Shown piece by piece: positions 47,250-56,189 of a DNA stretch of 64,000 nucleotides; position 1 is the first letter of the stretch, and each line of letters starts with the position of its first letter. The translations under genes were made by a program, and so were the position numbers. The notes below the pieces were generated by a model. The model saw only the letters and a list, made by a program, of their open reading frames with translations. It ran no database searches and was not told the DNA's origin. The stretch comes from Parvularcula bermudensis HTCC2503 (lineage in GTDB: Bacteria; Pseudomonadota; Alphaproteobacteria; Caulobacterales; Parvularculaceae): assembly GCF_000152825.2 (NCBI RefSeq), contig NC_014414.1, positions 1,488,001 to 1,552,000 of the forward strand, written 5' to 3'.

Positions 47250-48784
47250 TGGTGATGGACGCAATTTTTCAATCTCTCGAAAAGGCGTTCGACGCCGCCC
47301 CGCACAAAACCATGCTGATCGCGATCGGCGCCCTGACCGCGACGCGATTCCTCCTTCTTGGGGTCTATCAGACCGGCCTCAATCCCGATGAGGCGCAATA
47401 TTGGTTCTGGAGTCGTGATTTCGCTTTCGGCTATTACTCGAAACCGCCGATGATCGCATGGGTGATCGGCGCGATCACGGCCCTATTCGGCGATACGGTA
47501 TGGGCGGTCCGTGCGATGAGCCCGGTTCTGATCGGCGGCGCCGGTTATTCTTTGTTTGTAACCGGACGATGGCTCTATGGCGATAAGATCGGCGTCTGGG
47601 CCGCGGTGATCTGGCTTTTGTACCCGGCGGTGATGCTCGGCGCGACGATATTTACGACCGATGTCCCTTTGCTCTTCTTTTGGTCCGCTGCCTTGATGTT
47701 CCTTGTGATGTTGGCGGAGGCCGCGCCTGGCCGAGGGCGGTGGGCGGGGGTGGGGCTTGGGGCCGCCATCGGCCTTGGCTTTCTCTCAAAATACGCCATG
47801 GTCTATTTCCCCCTTGGTTGGGGCCTTGCCTTGATGGTGTCTCCCTATGCCCGAAAGACCTTGCGGGCCGGGCCGCTTGTCCTCGCCTTCGGGGGGGCTG
47901 GCCTGATCTTTGCCCCCAACCTTTGGTGGAATGTCGAGAACGGACTTCAGACCCTTTCCCATACCGCGGATAATGCCGATTGGTCGGGGACGCTGTTCAA
48001 TCCTGAGGAGATGCTGCAATTCTTCGGGGATCAATTCGGTGTGGCCGGTCCCTTTCTCTTTGCGGCCTTGTTGATCGGCGTTGTCGGCATGCCGTTCCGT
48101 TCACGGCTTGAACCTGCGCGGGATCGCTTCCTTCTGTGCTTCATCCTGCCCCCGCTCGTCATCATTCTGGCGCAATCTCTCCTCTCAAGAGCCCACGCGA
48201 ATTGGGCCATGGCCGCGTATCCCGCGGCGGCGATTTTGTTGCCGGTCTGGATGATCAGATGGCGGCGGGCGTGGGTCCTCTGGTTGTCGGTGACCCTTCA
48301 TTCGGCTGTCGGGATTATCTTCACCGCGGCCCTCATCGATCCCCCCATTGCCGACACGGTGGGGCTGTCCAATGCGATCAAGCGCGTCCGGGGGTGGGAT
48401 GTTCAGGCGGAGGACCTCTTGCAGCGGGCTGAAGGCTTTGATGGCGTGGTGGTGGATGAGCGGGAGGTCGCAGCCCATCTGGTGTGGGAATGGCGGCGGG
48501 TCGACCGACCGATCGCCGTCGCCGATATCAATGGACGCCGCGACAATACCTATGAGTTTGCGCTGCCCTTTGTGCCTGAACCGGGCAAGCGATATTTGCT
48601 GATCAAGCCATGGCAGGAGCGATTGTGCTGGTACGGGCGATTTGACGTGACGCCCTTGGCGCCGAGCTTCGTCGATCTTCATGCGACAAGACGCGGTCAG
48701 CCAGAGCGCACCCTCAACCTTTACGCCCTCAGCGCTTACCGTTCCGACGATCCCGATCCCTGCGCAACGGATGGGGATCGTTGA
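47249..48784 (+). CDS. Second family 39 membrane glycosyltransferase
   Basis: 511 residues with multiple membrane helices. The catalytic loop reads TGLNPDEAQYWFWSRDFAFGYYSKPPMIAWVIG, with the PDEAQYW acidic motif of GT39 enzymes, and GFLSKYAMVYFPLGWGLALM follows in the core. The C-terminal 130 residues form a soluble domain (EDLLQRAEGFDGVVVDEREVAAHLVWEWRRVDRP onward). It overlaps the first GT39 gene by one base (TAATG) so they are co-translated. Its 3' end overlaps the kdsB 3' end by 49 bp on the other strand. Confidence 0.9.
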   Translation: MVMDAIFQSLEKAFDAAPHKTMLIAIGALTATRFLLLGVYQTGLNPDEAQYWFWSRDFAFGYYSKPPMIAWVIGAITALFGDTVWAVRAMSPVLIGGAGYSLFVTGRWLYGDKIGVWAAVIWLLYPAVMLGATIFTTDVPLLFFWSAALMFLVMLAEAAPGRGRWAGVGLGAAIGLGFLSKYAMVYFPLGWGLALMVSPYARKTLRAGPLVLAFGGAGLIFAPNLWWNVENGLQTLSHTADNADWSGTLFNPEEMLQFFGDQFGVAGPFLFAALLIGVVGMPFRSRLEPARDRFLLCFILPPLVIILAQSLLSRAHANWAMAAYPAAAILLPVWMIRWRRAWVLWLSVTLHSAVGIIFTAALIDPPIADTVGLSNAIKRVRGWDVQAEDLLQRAEGFDGVVVDEREVAAHLVWEWRRVDRPIAVADINGRRDNTYEFALPFVPEPGKRYLLIKPWQERLCWYGRFDVTPLAPSFVDLHATRRGQPERTLNLYALSAYRSDDPDPCATDGDR

Positions 48785-49527
48785 GCGTGCCGCGCGACAA
48801 AGGCCGCATAATCCGCAGGCGTATCGATTCCGGGCGCGTGATGATCCACAAGACCGACGGCGATGCGGTGGCCATGTTCGAGGATGCGCAATTGCTCAAG
48901 GGACTCGGTCTGTTCAAGGGGGGTGGGCGTCAGCGTGGGAAAGATCTGAAGGCTTTGCGCTGAAAAGGCATAGAGGCCGAGATGGAGAAGCGGCTGCGCC
49001 TGGGGGGGGGCAGTTCGCACAAAGGGAACCGCCGCCCGGCTGAAGGTCAAGGCCGTTCGAAGACCATGGGCATCCGGCACGGTGAGCGTCGCCTTGACCA
49101 GATCCGGTGAATGGGGATCGGCGCCCACGGGCATGGGGGAGGCAAGGGTGGAGGCAAAAATCTCGCCCTGCGCCATCGCCCGGCGGTGCGTGTCGATCAG
49201 GGTGTCGATCGTCGCGGCCTCGATCTCCGGCTCATCCCCTTGCAGGTTCAGAACGATATCGGCCGGATCGTCGCGGGCGACCTCGGCCACGCGATCCGTC
49301 CCGCTCCGGTGATGGGGGGCGGTCATGACCGCGGCGAACCCGGCCGCTTCGACGGCGGTGCAAATTCGCTCGTCATCGGTGGCCACGACAACGCGCACAT
49401 CGGGGAGGGAGGCCGCGACCTCCGCCGTGTGGACGATCATGGGCTTGCCGGTCTCGGCCAGAAGAGGTTTGCCCGGCAGTCGGGTCGAGGCATAGCGCGC
49501 CGGGATCACGATCAACACATCGCTCAT
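48736..49527 (-). CDS. kdsB: 3-deoxy-manno-octulosonate cytidylyltransferase KdsB
   Basis: 263 residues, slightly long for the family (about 245-250) owing to a Ser-rich tail. The nucleotidyltransferase start is IVIPARYASTRLPGKPLLAETGKPMIVHTAEVA, then VVVATDDERICTAVEAAGF, MTAPHHRSGTDRVAEVA, VLNLQGDEPEI and LHLGLYAFSAQSLQIFPTLTPTPLEQTESLEQLRILEHGHRIAVGLVDHHAPGIDTPADY. KdsB activates Kdo as CMP-Kdo for LPS inner core. The ATG at 49527 overlaps the upstream gene's stop (ATGA). The tail overlaps the convergent GT39 gene by 49 bp. Confidence 0.96.
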   Translation of the reverse strand: MSDVLIVIPARYASTRLPGKPLLAETGKPMIVHTAEVAASLPDVRVVVATDDERICTAVEAAGFAAVMTAPHHRSGTDRVAEVARDDPADIVLNLQGDEPEIEAATIDTLIDTHRRAMAQGEIFASTLASPMPVGADPHSPDLVKATLTVPDAHGLRTALTFSRAAVPFVRTAPPQAQPLLHLGLYAFSAQSLQIFPTLTPTPLEQTESLEQLRILEHGHRIAVGLVDHHAPGIDTPADYAAFVARHAQRSPSVAQGSGSSER

Positions 49528-49934
49528 GATATTTGCCCCCGGTGGCGGTTCCAGCGAAGGGCCCCCCAAGAAAGCGCAAGGCCGGTCGCAACGCCGAGGC
49601 AATTGGCGAGAAGATCGGCCCCTGACGGCACCCTGTCCGGTCTGATCATCTGTAGGCCTTCAAGGGCGAAGCCATAGAAAATGAGGGCACCGACAACGCC
49701 CACTGAGATCAGCCCCCGTCGATAGGACACCCCCAACAGGGCGAAGAAACTGAAAACCGTATAGGCGAGAAAGTGAGAAATCTTGTCGCTCTGACCAGGA
49801 TCCCCGAAAAGGAGAGCGGCCAAGGCTCTCAGCGGGGGAAACTGGGTCGGATTGTTTTCCGTCGCGGCCCCCAGACTGAAGACAGCGATGGCAATCCCCG
49901 AAACAATGGCAAGACCCTGAACAAATCTGATCAC
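49524..49934 (-). CDS. VanZ-like membrane protein
   Basis: 136 residues from a GTG at 49934 that overlaps the galE stop (GTGA). A GTG/ATG further upstream would add ten residues. Four membrane helices are seen (FVQGLAIVSGIAIAVFSLG, ISHFLAYTVFSFFALLGV, SVGVVGALIFYGFALEGLQ, LLANCLGVATGLALSWG). The VanZ signature is DKISHFLAYTVFSFF with the His, and EGLQMIRPDRVPSGADLLANCLG. The family's activity is unknown in Gram-negatives. It links galE and kdsB in one coupled unit, hinting at an envelope-polysaccharide role. Confidence 0.85.
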   Translation of the reverse strand: MIRFVQGLAIVSGIAIAVFSLGAATENNPTQFPPLRALAALLFGDPGQSDKISHFLAYTVFSFFALLGVSYRRGLISVGVVGALIFYGFALEGLQMIRPDRVPSGADLLANCLGVATGLALSWGALRWNRHRGQIS

Positions 49935-50917
49935 GCAGCGCGGACCCGCGATTGTTCCTCCCACTGAATGGCGCTCCGAATGATCACATCGATATCGTCA
50001 TAGCGCGGGACCCAGGAAAGGGCAGTGCGGATGGCCGCCGTATCGGCGATGAGCAGGGGAGCATCCCCCTGGCGCCGTGCTGCATATTGCGTGGGCAAGG
50101 TCTTGCCGGTCACCCGCTGAACCGCCGCAATCACCTCGTGCACGGAGATCCCTCGCCCATAGCCGCAATTCAACGTCACCGATCCGCCTCCCGCCATTAA
50201 ATGATCGAGGGCGGTGGCGTGGGCCTCCGCCATATCACTGACATGGATGTAGTCGCGGATGCAGGTGCCGTCAGGGGTATTATAGTCATTACCGTAAATT
50301 TTCAGCGGCTCGTTCAAGACGCCCGTCGCGATTTGGGCGGCCGCCTTGATGAGGTGACGGGGATGCCCCGTCTCGCCTGCGCGGGCATTGGGGTCGGCGC
50401 CGGCGACGTTGAAATAGCGGAGAATGGCCGTCCCGATACAGGCCGGTCGACAGACATCGGCGACAATCCGCTCCGCCATGCCCATGGCCGCCCCAAAGGG
50501 GGAAATCGGGCTGAGCGGTGTTTCCTCCCGAATCGGCATCCTTTGCGGGACACCATAGACCGAGGCGGTCGACGAAAAGACAAAATGCTCGATCCCCCGC
50601 AAGGTCGCTGCCCGAAGAGCCGTGAGGGTTGGCGTCAGGATTTGATCGTATTGCGCCATCGGATCGATCAAGGAGCCGGCGGGCGTGGCGTCGTTCCCGG
50701 CGAAATGGATCACGCCAGTGACGTCATGGGTTTCAAAGACCGTGGCCAGCCCCTGAACGTCCGCAGAAGACAATATGGAGAGCAGAACGTGATTGAGGAG
50801 GGCAGGGGGCAGGGTGCCGCTTTCGGCGACCCCGACGGCATCAACCCCCCTATCGTGCAGCGAGAGGAGCATGTGCGACCCAAGATAGCCTGTCGCGCCG
50901 GTGACCGCGATTGTCAT
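49931..50917 (-). CDS. galE: UDP-glucose 4-epimerase GalE
   Basis: 328 residues of the extended SDR family: MTIAVTGATGYLGSHMLLSLHDRGVDAVG (NAD Rossmann), VIHFAGNDATPAGSLIDPMAQYDQ, FVFSSTASVYGVPQRMPIREETPLSPISPFGAAMGMAERI, TAILRYFNVAGADPNARAGE, IYGNDYNTPDGTCIRDYIHVSDMAEAHATAL and LNCGYGRGISVHEVIAAVQRVTGKTLP. The catalytic dyad normally Tyr-x-x-x-Lys shows here as FGAAMGMAER, so the usual YxxxK appears replaced by FGAAM-G. This is unusual for an active epimerase, though the IYGNDYNTPDGTCIRDYIHV motif is pure GalE. It is divergent from the phosphatase gene across 115 bp. Confidence 0.9.
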   Translation of the reverse strand: MTIAVTGATGYLGSHMLLSLHDRGVDAVGVAESGTLPPALLNHVLLSILSSADVQGLATVFETHDVTGVIHFAGNDATPAGSLIDPMAQYDQILTPTLTALRAATLRGIEHFVFSSTASVYGVPQRMPIREETPLSPISPFGAAMGMAERIVADVCRPACIGTAILRYFNVAGADPNARAGETGHPRHLIKAAAQIATGVLNEPLKIYGNDYNTPDGTCIRDYIHVSDMAEAHATALDHLMAGGGSVTLNCGYGRGISVHEVIAAVQRVTGKTLPTQYAARRQGDAPLLIADTAAIRTALSWVPRYDDIDVIIRSAIQWEEQSRVRAA

Positions 50918-51032
50918 AAGGGGAAATCCATGGCGGCTCGCCTTTCTACTCTATCGGGATTTTGCCGCCGCCGAAATGGCGAATGTTCGGGAATGGATTG
51001 CGCTGCACGGGGGAATTTTCCAAAGAGGCGGG

Positions 51033-51761
51033 ATGAGCGAACCGGCAAATCTTCACGACACTCAGCTGCCCCCATCCGCCAAGATTCTCGTTGCCATTGG
51101 TGATATTCACGGTCGCCTCGATCTCCTCGATCGATTGCTGCCGAAGATCAGCGAGCATCTCGACGGACGGGCCGCGCGTCTGGTGTTCCTTGGGGATTAT
51201 ATCGATCGCGGTCCTGACAGTGCCGGTGTGCTCGACCGCCTGATCGGGGTGCGGGAGAGCTTTTCCGATTGCGTCTTCCTGAAGGGCAATCACGAAGAGG
51301 CGCTTCTCGATTTTCTCGCCGCCCCCGAAGAGATGGCCAGCTGGTTGGGGTGGGGCGGCGATGCCACGCTACTGAGCTACGGTCTCGACACGGACGAATT
51401 CGAGGACATCAAGGCCCTTCGCGATGCGTTCGCCGCGGCGTTGCCCGACGATCATTTTCGCTTTTTGCTGGATCTTGAGCTCTTCCATCGCGCCGCGCCT
51501 TACCAATTCGTCCATGCGGGCCTGAACCCAGACTTGCCGTTTGATCGACAGATCGAGCGGGATCTCCTGTGGATCAGGGATCGCTTTTTCAATGCCAATC
51601 CGAAGAGCTTCGGCGATTGGGTGATCGTCCATGGTCACACCCCTGTCGATGCCCCCGACAATTTGTCGTGGCGAATCAATGTCGACACAGGGGCCGTCTG
51701 GTCGTCTCAACTGACGGCAGTGGTCCTTGATGGGGAGGATCGGCGCTTCCTGACCAGCTAG
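51033..51761 (+). CDS. Calcineurin-like serine/threonine protein phosphatase
   Basis: 242 residues from the ATG at 51033, with GAGGCGGG upstream. The metallophosphoesterase motifs are in order: GDIHGRLDLLDRLL (residues about 23-36), FLGDYIDRGPDSAGVLDRL, LKGNHEEALL, FVHAGLNPDLPF and VIVHGHTPVDAPD. This is the PrpE/ApaH-like bacterial phosphatase group that removes phosphate from Ser/Thr proteins or from dinucleoside polyphosphates. Neighbours do not name the substrate. Confidence 0.92.
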   Translation: MSEPANLHDTQLPPSAKILVAIGDIHGRLDLLDRLLPKISEHLDGRAARLVFLGDYIDRGPDSAGVLDRLIGVRESFSDCVFLKGNHEEALLDFLAAPEEMASWLGWGGDATLLSYGLDTDEFEDIKALRDAFAAALPDDHFRFLLDLELFHRAAPYQFVHAGLNPDLPFDRQIERDLLWIRDRFFNANPKSFGDWVIVHGHTPVDAPDNLSWRINVDTGAVWSSQLTAVVLDGEDRRFLTS

Positions 51762-51833
51762 TGCCTTTTCAAGCGAAGGGGAGGCGACAACGGCTCTCGG
51801 CGTTGCCGCAAGCGCTCCCCCCAAGTGCCGAGA

Positions 51834-53960
51834 TCAGTTGCCGTTCAGGGCTTGATAGCGGTCGTTGGCTTGGACATCGGCCACACGGGGGCGCCAGTTT
51901 GCGACCCGGTCATCGAGGCTTGCCAGGGTTTCCGCCGACAGCGCTTGGCCGACTGCCTGGGCGTCCTGAGCCGCGATCGAGTCCCCAAGACGTTGAGCGA
52001 TGCGATACCAGAAATAGGATTGCTCCGCGTCCCGCAAATCCTCCGGCAGATAGCCTTCCGTCGTCGGATCGAATAGATAGCCAAGGTTATAAATACTATC
52101 GACATAGCCAAAGGCTGCCGCGCGTTCAAACCAGGTGAGCGCCTCCTCAACGTTCTGACCGTTGACGCTCGGCTCGATGGCGAGGGTTCCGAGGCGGTGC
52201 ATCGCCGGGACATTCCCCGCCCGTGCAGCGGACTGGAATGCGCTCAGCGCAGCGCTCAGATCCTGCGGCACGCCTTCGCCCTCAAAATACAATTCACCGA
52301 GGCGATAGGTGGCGGGGGCATAGCCCTCATCCGCCGCCCGGCTGAGATATTGCGCCGCCTGGGCTTTTTCGGCCTCGGTGGGCTGGCCGCTCAGCAATTG
52401 CTTCGACTCCGTATAAAGACGAACCGCCAGATCGCTCGGCCCCTCCTGAACGGGCGGCGGCGGGGTGGGGTCGGCGGTGGACGGGTCATTCGCCGCGATA
52501 ACGGGCTCGGTCGTGGGAGGGGTCGGCGAGGTGTCCCCGCCGCGCAGGAACAGCGCGGCGATTGCGATCGTCGCGACCACGACCACCCCAAGGATCGAGA
52601 GGAGCGAGAAGCTGGCAAACCGGCGGCCGGGGGCCCTCGGCTCAACATTGTCGCTCACTTCGTCGAAATTGACACGGGGAGTAGCGGGACCGTTGGGGGT
52701 GGGCGCGGCCTGGCCGGGGGCCTCGTCAACGAAGCTCTGGCGCTCTTTTTCGAGACGTTCCTGGCGCAATTTGGCGGCTTGGAGGATTTTCTCCTGCGCC
52801 TTGGCGCTTTCCTCAGGCGAGCCTGCCTCCTCGGCCGACTCTGCGGGGGAGGCCATCGGCCCCTCACCGAGAACTTCGTCGAAATCCCGATCGTCATCGG
52901 TGAGGGCCTGAGAGTGCGAGGGCTCTCTCCGCGCGGTGAGGGGGGCCGAGGCCGCGTCGGGATCGTTCAGACGAGCGACGATTTCGTCATAGGAGCGTTG
53001 CAAGGCTTCGATGGAGGAGCCGGACGCATCGGTCTTCGCCGCCGCCAATTCCTGGGCGTTCACCCCAAATTCGGAAAGCTCTTCGCGGATATCGTCGAGA
53101 TCGCGGCTGATATCCGAGATCCCTTTGGCCGAGCGCTCTTCCGCCGCTTCGATTTCGGTGGCGAGGGAGATCACCATCTTCTCGACCGCCGCAATCTGAT
53201 CACCGGAGCGTTTGATCTCGTTGCCGAGCAATTGAAGCTTGCGACCGGTCCGCTCAATGAACTCGGCGTCCGACGATTCCGAGGCGGCCTGGGCTTCGGT
53301 CAGAACCGCCCGAGCGGCGGCTTCGGCATCGTCCAACTGACCGTCAATGGAATCAAGGGCGATATAGACCTCTTCGAAGCCGCGCGTGAGGCGGCTGTCG
53401 AGCTGACTGACCCGGGTCTCAAGCTGACGGACGGCGGCTTCGTTCTGCTGCACCCGCGACAGGGCTTCATCACGGGTCGCCTCGAATTGCTCGATCATGC
53501 CCGAAAGCGCAATTTCGAGGGATTTGAGGATTTCGATCCGCTCGCGATCACTCTCACGGGGGGCAGTGGCGGCCTGCGCCTCGGGGGCAGGGGCGCCGCC
53601 CTCGGCCCGCTCACGCTCAATCCGTTTGAGACGCTCGAACACGGTTTCAACGGCGGTGTTCAAGCCCTGAGCCGCCTCCCGCGACCGCTCATCGCTCTTC
53701 TTCACCTGGTCTTCGGTATTTTTCAGGCGTTCATTGAGGCGGTTGAGACTGTCGACAACCGCGCGGAGCTGTTCGGGGGAGACCCCGGTGGGGACAGATC
53801 CGCTTGTGCCGGATGTCGCGCCGGCTTCGTTCCCGACCTCGTTAATCATCGAGGTCATCCACTCACCAAGCGTCATGCCCGCGCGCCGCGCCGCCTCCTT
53901 GGCAACCACCCTTGCCTCAGGATCAATACCTTTGACGCTCCACGGTACGTTAGATTTCAT
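51834..53960 (-). CDS. podJ: PodJ-like polar localisation protein with Sel1 repeats
   Basis: 708 residues. The start MKSNVPWSVKGIDPEARVVAKEAARRAGMTLGEWMTSMINEVG is typical of PodJ and its relatives. Residues about 70-340 are coiled coil (Glu/Ala/Gln-rich, RLNERLKNTEDQVKKSDERSREAA). A single membrane helix lies near 460-480 (FASFSLLSILGVVVVATIAIAALFL). The periplasmic part has Sel1 repeats (AAQYLSRAADEGYAPATYRLGELYFEGEGVPQDLSAALSAFQSAARAGNVPAMHRLGTLA). Caulobacter PodJ marks the new pole for pili and holdfast. No peptidoglycan-binding domain is seen. A CtrA-like box lies 80 bp upstream of the start. Confidence 0.85.
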   Translation of the reverse strand: MKSNVPWSVKGIDPEARVVAKEAARRAGMTLGEWMTSMINEVGNEAGATSGTSGSVPTGVSPEQLRAVVDSLNRLNERLKNTEDQVKKSDERSREAAQGLNTAVETVFERLKRIERERAEGGAPAPEAQAATAPRESDRERIEILKSLEIALSGMIEQFEATRDEALSRVQQNEAAVRQLETRVSQLDSRLTRGFEEVYIALDSIDGQLDDAEAAARAVLTEAQAASESSDAEFIERTGRKLQLLGNEIKRSGDQIAAVEKMVISLATEIEAAEERSAKGISDISRDLDDIREELSEFGVNAQELAAAKTDASGSSIEALQRSYDEIVARLNDPDAASAPLTARREPSHSQALTDDDRDFDEVLGEGPMASPAESAEEAGSPEESAKAQEKILQAAKLRQERLEKERQSFVDEAPGQAAPTPNGPATPRVNFDEVSDNVEPRAPGRRFASFSLLSILGVVVVATIAIAALFLRGGDTSPTPPTTEPVIAANDPSTADPTPPPPVQEGPSDLAVRLYTESKQLLSGQPTEAEKAQAAQYLSRAADEGYAPATYRLGELYFEGEGVPQDLSAALSAFQSAARAGNVPAMHRLGTLAIEPSVNGQNVEEALTWFERAAAFGYVDSIYNLGYLFDPTTEGYLPEDLRDAEQSYFWYRIAQRLGDSIAAQDAQAVGQALSAETLASLDDRVANWRPRVADVQANDRYQALNGN

Positions 53961-54039
53961 CGTCCGCTCTCTGTCCGCAGCCCCACCAAGTCGTCGACGG
54001 CAGCGGCCTCGTTTCCACCGTCGACCCTCGTTTGATCCC

Positions 54040-54055
54040 GTTAACAAGGAATTAA
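54040..54055 (-). promoter_or_regulatory. CtrA-binding-site-like motif upstream of podJ
   Basis: On the minus strand the sequence TTAATTCCTTGTTAAC matches the alphaproteobacterial CtrA consensus TTAA-N7-TTAAC exactly. It lies 80-95 bp upstream of the podJ ATG, and a further TTAA lies 6 bp outside it. CtrA cell-cycle control of podJ is known in Caulobacter. The box also lies in the divergent region shared with the acyl-CoA dehydrogenase gene. Confidence 0.6.
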
Positions 54056-54257
54056 TCTCTGTTAATGGATCAAGATCTTATCACGTTTATTTGATGCTCG
54101 TGGTCGGGGTGTTCTCAAACAAGTGCAAGGCCACAAAAATCCCCATCGCGAAACTATGTCGCCACTCTGATCTGACACATGGACTAGACAGTGGAGAGAT
54201 TGTTTGGGAAAGGCGGTCTGAGAAGGACAATCGTGTCCCCATGGAGGAGAGTGGCAG

Positions 54258-56042
54258 ATGCCGTTTTATAACGCCCCAACCCGCGACATGCAGTTCCTGC
54301 TGCATGACGTCCTCGACATTCAGCGCTATTCGAATTTGCCTGGCTTCGCTGACGCGACGCCGGATGTGATCGACGCCTTTTTGGAAGAAGCTTCCAAATG
54401 GCACCGTGATGTTCTCGCCCCGCTCAACCGCGTCGGCGACACCGAAGGATGTACGCGCCACGATGACGGGTCGGTCACGACGCCGACCGGCTTTAAAGAC
54501 GCCTATAAGCAGTTCAGCGAAGCGGGCTTCATGTCCATTGCGATGGACCCAGAATATGGCGGCCAGGGCCTGCCCTTGGTGCTGCAATATGCGGTCGCCG
54601 AGATGACCTCTTCCGCCAACCAGGCATTTGCAATGTATCCCGGCCTTTCCGGTGGGGCCTGGCGAGCGATTTACATGAATGGGTCCGACGAGCAGAAGGA
54701 AAAATATCTGCCGAAAATGACCAGCGGTGAATGGACAGGGACGATGAACCTGACCGAGCCGCAATGCGGGACCGACCTTGGTCTCATTCGCACCAAGGCC
54801 GAGCCGCAGGATGACGGCACCTATAAGATCAGCGGTCAGAAGATCTGGATCTCTGCCGGTGAGCACGACATGTCGGACAACATCATCCACCTGGTGCTCG
54901 CCAAAATTCCCGGCGGCCCGGATGGGGTGAAGGGGATCTCCCTGTTCATCGTGCCGAAATTCATGGTCAACGAGGATGGCTCCTTGGGGGAGCGGAACAA
55001 CGTTGTGTGCGGCGGCCTCGAAGAAAAAATGGGCATCCATGGCAACGCCACCTGCGTCATGAACTATGACGAGGCGACTGGCTATCTCGTCGGTGAAGAG
55101 CATAAAGGCCTGCGTGCCATGTTCATCATGATGAACGAAGCGCGCCTCGGCGTCGGGCTGCAGGGTCTGTCCGCTGCCGAAGTCGCCTATCAAAATGCCG
55201 CGGCCTTCGCGAAGGATCGGCTGCAAATGCGCTCGATCAGCGGCACGAAGGCCCCCGATCAGCCGGCTGACCCGATCATTGTCCACCCCGATGTGCGTCG
55301 GATGCTGCTCGATACGCGGGTCTTTACCGAAGGGGCCCGGATGCTCACCTATTGGGCGGCGTTGCACGAAGATCTCGCGCATAAATCCGAGGACGAGGCC
55401 ACCCGTCAAAAAGCCAAAGATTATATGGGTCTCCTGACGCCGATCATTAAGGCGTTCAACACCCATAAGGGCTTTGAAGGCACCTGCGATTCGATGCAGG
55501 TGTTTGGCGGTTCGGGTTATGTCGAGGAATGGGGCATGTCTCAGTTCCTGCGCGATACCAAGATCGCCATGATCTATGAGGGGACGAACGGCATTCAGGC
55601 CCTCGACCTCGTTGGGCGCAAACTGATGGCCGAGGGGGGACGCCTTTGGCAGACCTTCTTCAAGGAAGTCGATGAGTGGGCTGAAAGCCACAAAGGCCAA
55701 TCGGACGTGCTCGACGGCTATATCGAGAAGACCCTCGAGACCAAGAAGCAGGTCAATGAAGGCATCCAATGGCTGGCGATGAACGGGATGAAAAATCCCG
55801 ACAATGCAGGGGCCGGGAGCCACGATTTCCTCCACCTCTTCGCCCATTTTGCCATGGCGTATATGTGGCTGATGATGGTCAAAGCCGCCGAAGGCAAAGA
55901 GGAGGAAGATCCTCATTACCGCGCCAAACTCATCGGCGCGAAATACTTCTTTGAGCGGATGTTGCCGACCTCCACGCTGCACCTGACCCGCCTGAAGACC
56001 GGCGCCGACACCATGATGTCGATGCCCGAAGAGGCGTTCTGA
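54258..56042 (+). CDS. Acyl-CoA dehydrogenase with C-terminal extension (DmdC-like)
   Basis: 594 residues, longer than standard acyl-CoA dehydrogenases (about 380), as in the DmdC and large FadE-like groups. Opening MPFYNAPTRDMQFLLHDVLDIQRYSNLPGFADA is typical of this group. Flavin and substrate signatures include MNLTEPQCGTDLGLIRTKAEPQDDGTYKISGQKIWISAGEHDM. The base Glu is likely in FLRDTKIAMIYEGTNGIQALDLVGRK. The last 130 residues form the acetyl-CoA dehydrogenase-like C-terminal domain. Family members oxidise fatty acyl-CoA or methylmercaptopropionyl-CoA. The substrate here is not revealed. A perfect terminator follows the stop. Confidence 0.93.
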   Translation: MPFYNAPTRDMQFLLHDVLDIQRYSNLPGFADATPDVIDAFLEEASKWHRDVLAPLNRVGDTEGCTRHDDGSVTTPTGFKDAYKQFSEAGFMSIAMDPEYGGQGLPLVLQYAVAEMTSSANQAFAMYPGLSGGAWRAIYMNGSDEQKEKYLPKMTSGEWTGTMNLTEPQCGTDLGLIRTKAEPQDDGTYKISGQKIWISAGEHDMSDNIIHLVLAKIPGGPDGVKGISLFIVPKFMVNEDGSLGERNNVVCGGLEEKMGIHGNATCVMNYDEATGYLVGEEHKGLRAMFIMMNEARLGVGLQGLSAAEVAYQNAAAFAKDRLQMRSISGTKAPDQPADPIIVHPDVRRMLLDTRVFTEGARMLTYWAALHEDLAHKSEDEATRQKAKDYMGLLTPIIKAFNTHKGFEGTCDSMQVFGGSGYVEEWGMSQFLRDTKIAMIYEGTNGIQALDLVGRKLMAEGGRLWQTFFKEVDEWAESHKGQSDVLDGYIEKTLETKKQVNEGIQWLAMNGMKNPDNAGAGSHDFLHLFAHFAMAYMWLMMVKAAEGKEEEDPHYRAKLIGAKYFFERMLPTSTLHLTRLKTGADTMMSMPEEAF

Positions 56043-56065
56043 TCCCTTAAGGGGAAGATGAATCG

Positions 56066-56097
56066 AAAAGCCGGGCCTTTGTGCCCGGCTTTTTTTG
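56066..56097 (+). terminator. Rho-independent terminator of the acyl-CoA dehydrogenase gene
   Basis: AGCCGGGC and GCCCGGCT form a perfect 8-bp stem around a 6-base loop, extended by A/T pairs, and seven Ts follow, 25 bp after the stop codon. Confidence 0.9.
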
Positions 56098-56123
56098 TGA
56101 AGAGGGATGGGGCGTTGGTCACG

Positions 56124-56152
56124 AAAAACCCCGGCGTGTTGCCATGCCGGGG
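56124..56152 (-). terminator. Rho-independent terminator of the OmpA-like lipoprotein gene
   Basis: On the minus strand CCCCGGC and GCCGGGG form a 7-bp stem around a 10-base loop, and TTTTTC follows. It is 38 bp past the stop of the minus-strand lipoprotein gene and stands back to back with the terminator of the convergent gene. Confidence 0.8.
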
Positions 56153-56189
56153 GATCAGGCCAATGGCCAGGTGAAGGTGCCGCGTCGCC

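Noticed and set aside
52197-54035. A 612-codon plus-strand frame antisense to podJ
   Set aside because: It is a shadow of the GC-rich podJ coding strand, with Gly/Arg-rich low-complexity product and no start signals.
54087-55982. A 631-codon open frame on the minus strand, antisense to the acyl-CoA dehydrogenase gene
   Set aside because: The plus-strand gene has full family signatures and a terminator. The antisense frame has no ribosome site, and its composition (many His, Gly and Arg) is that of a GC-rich shadow.
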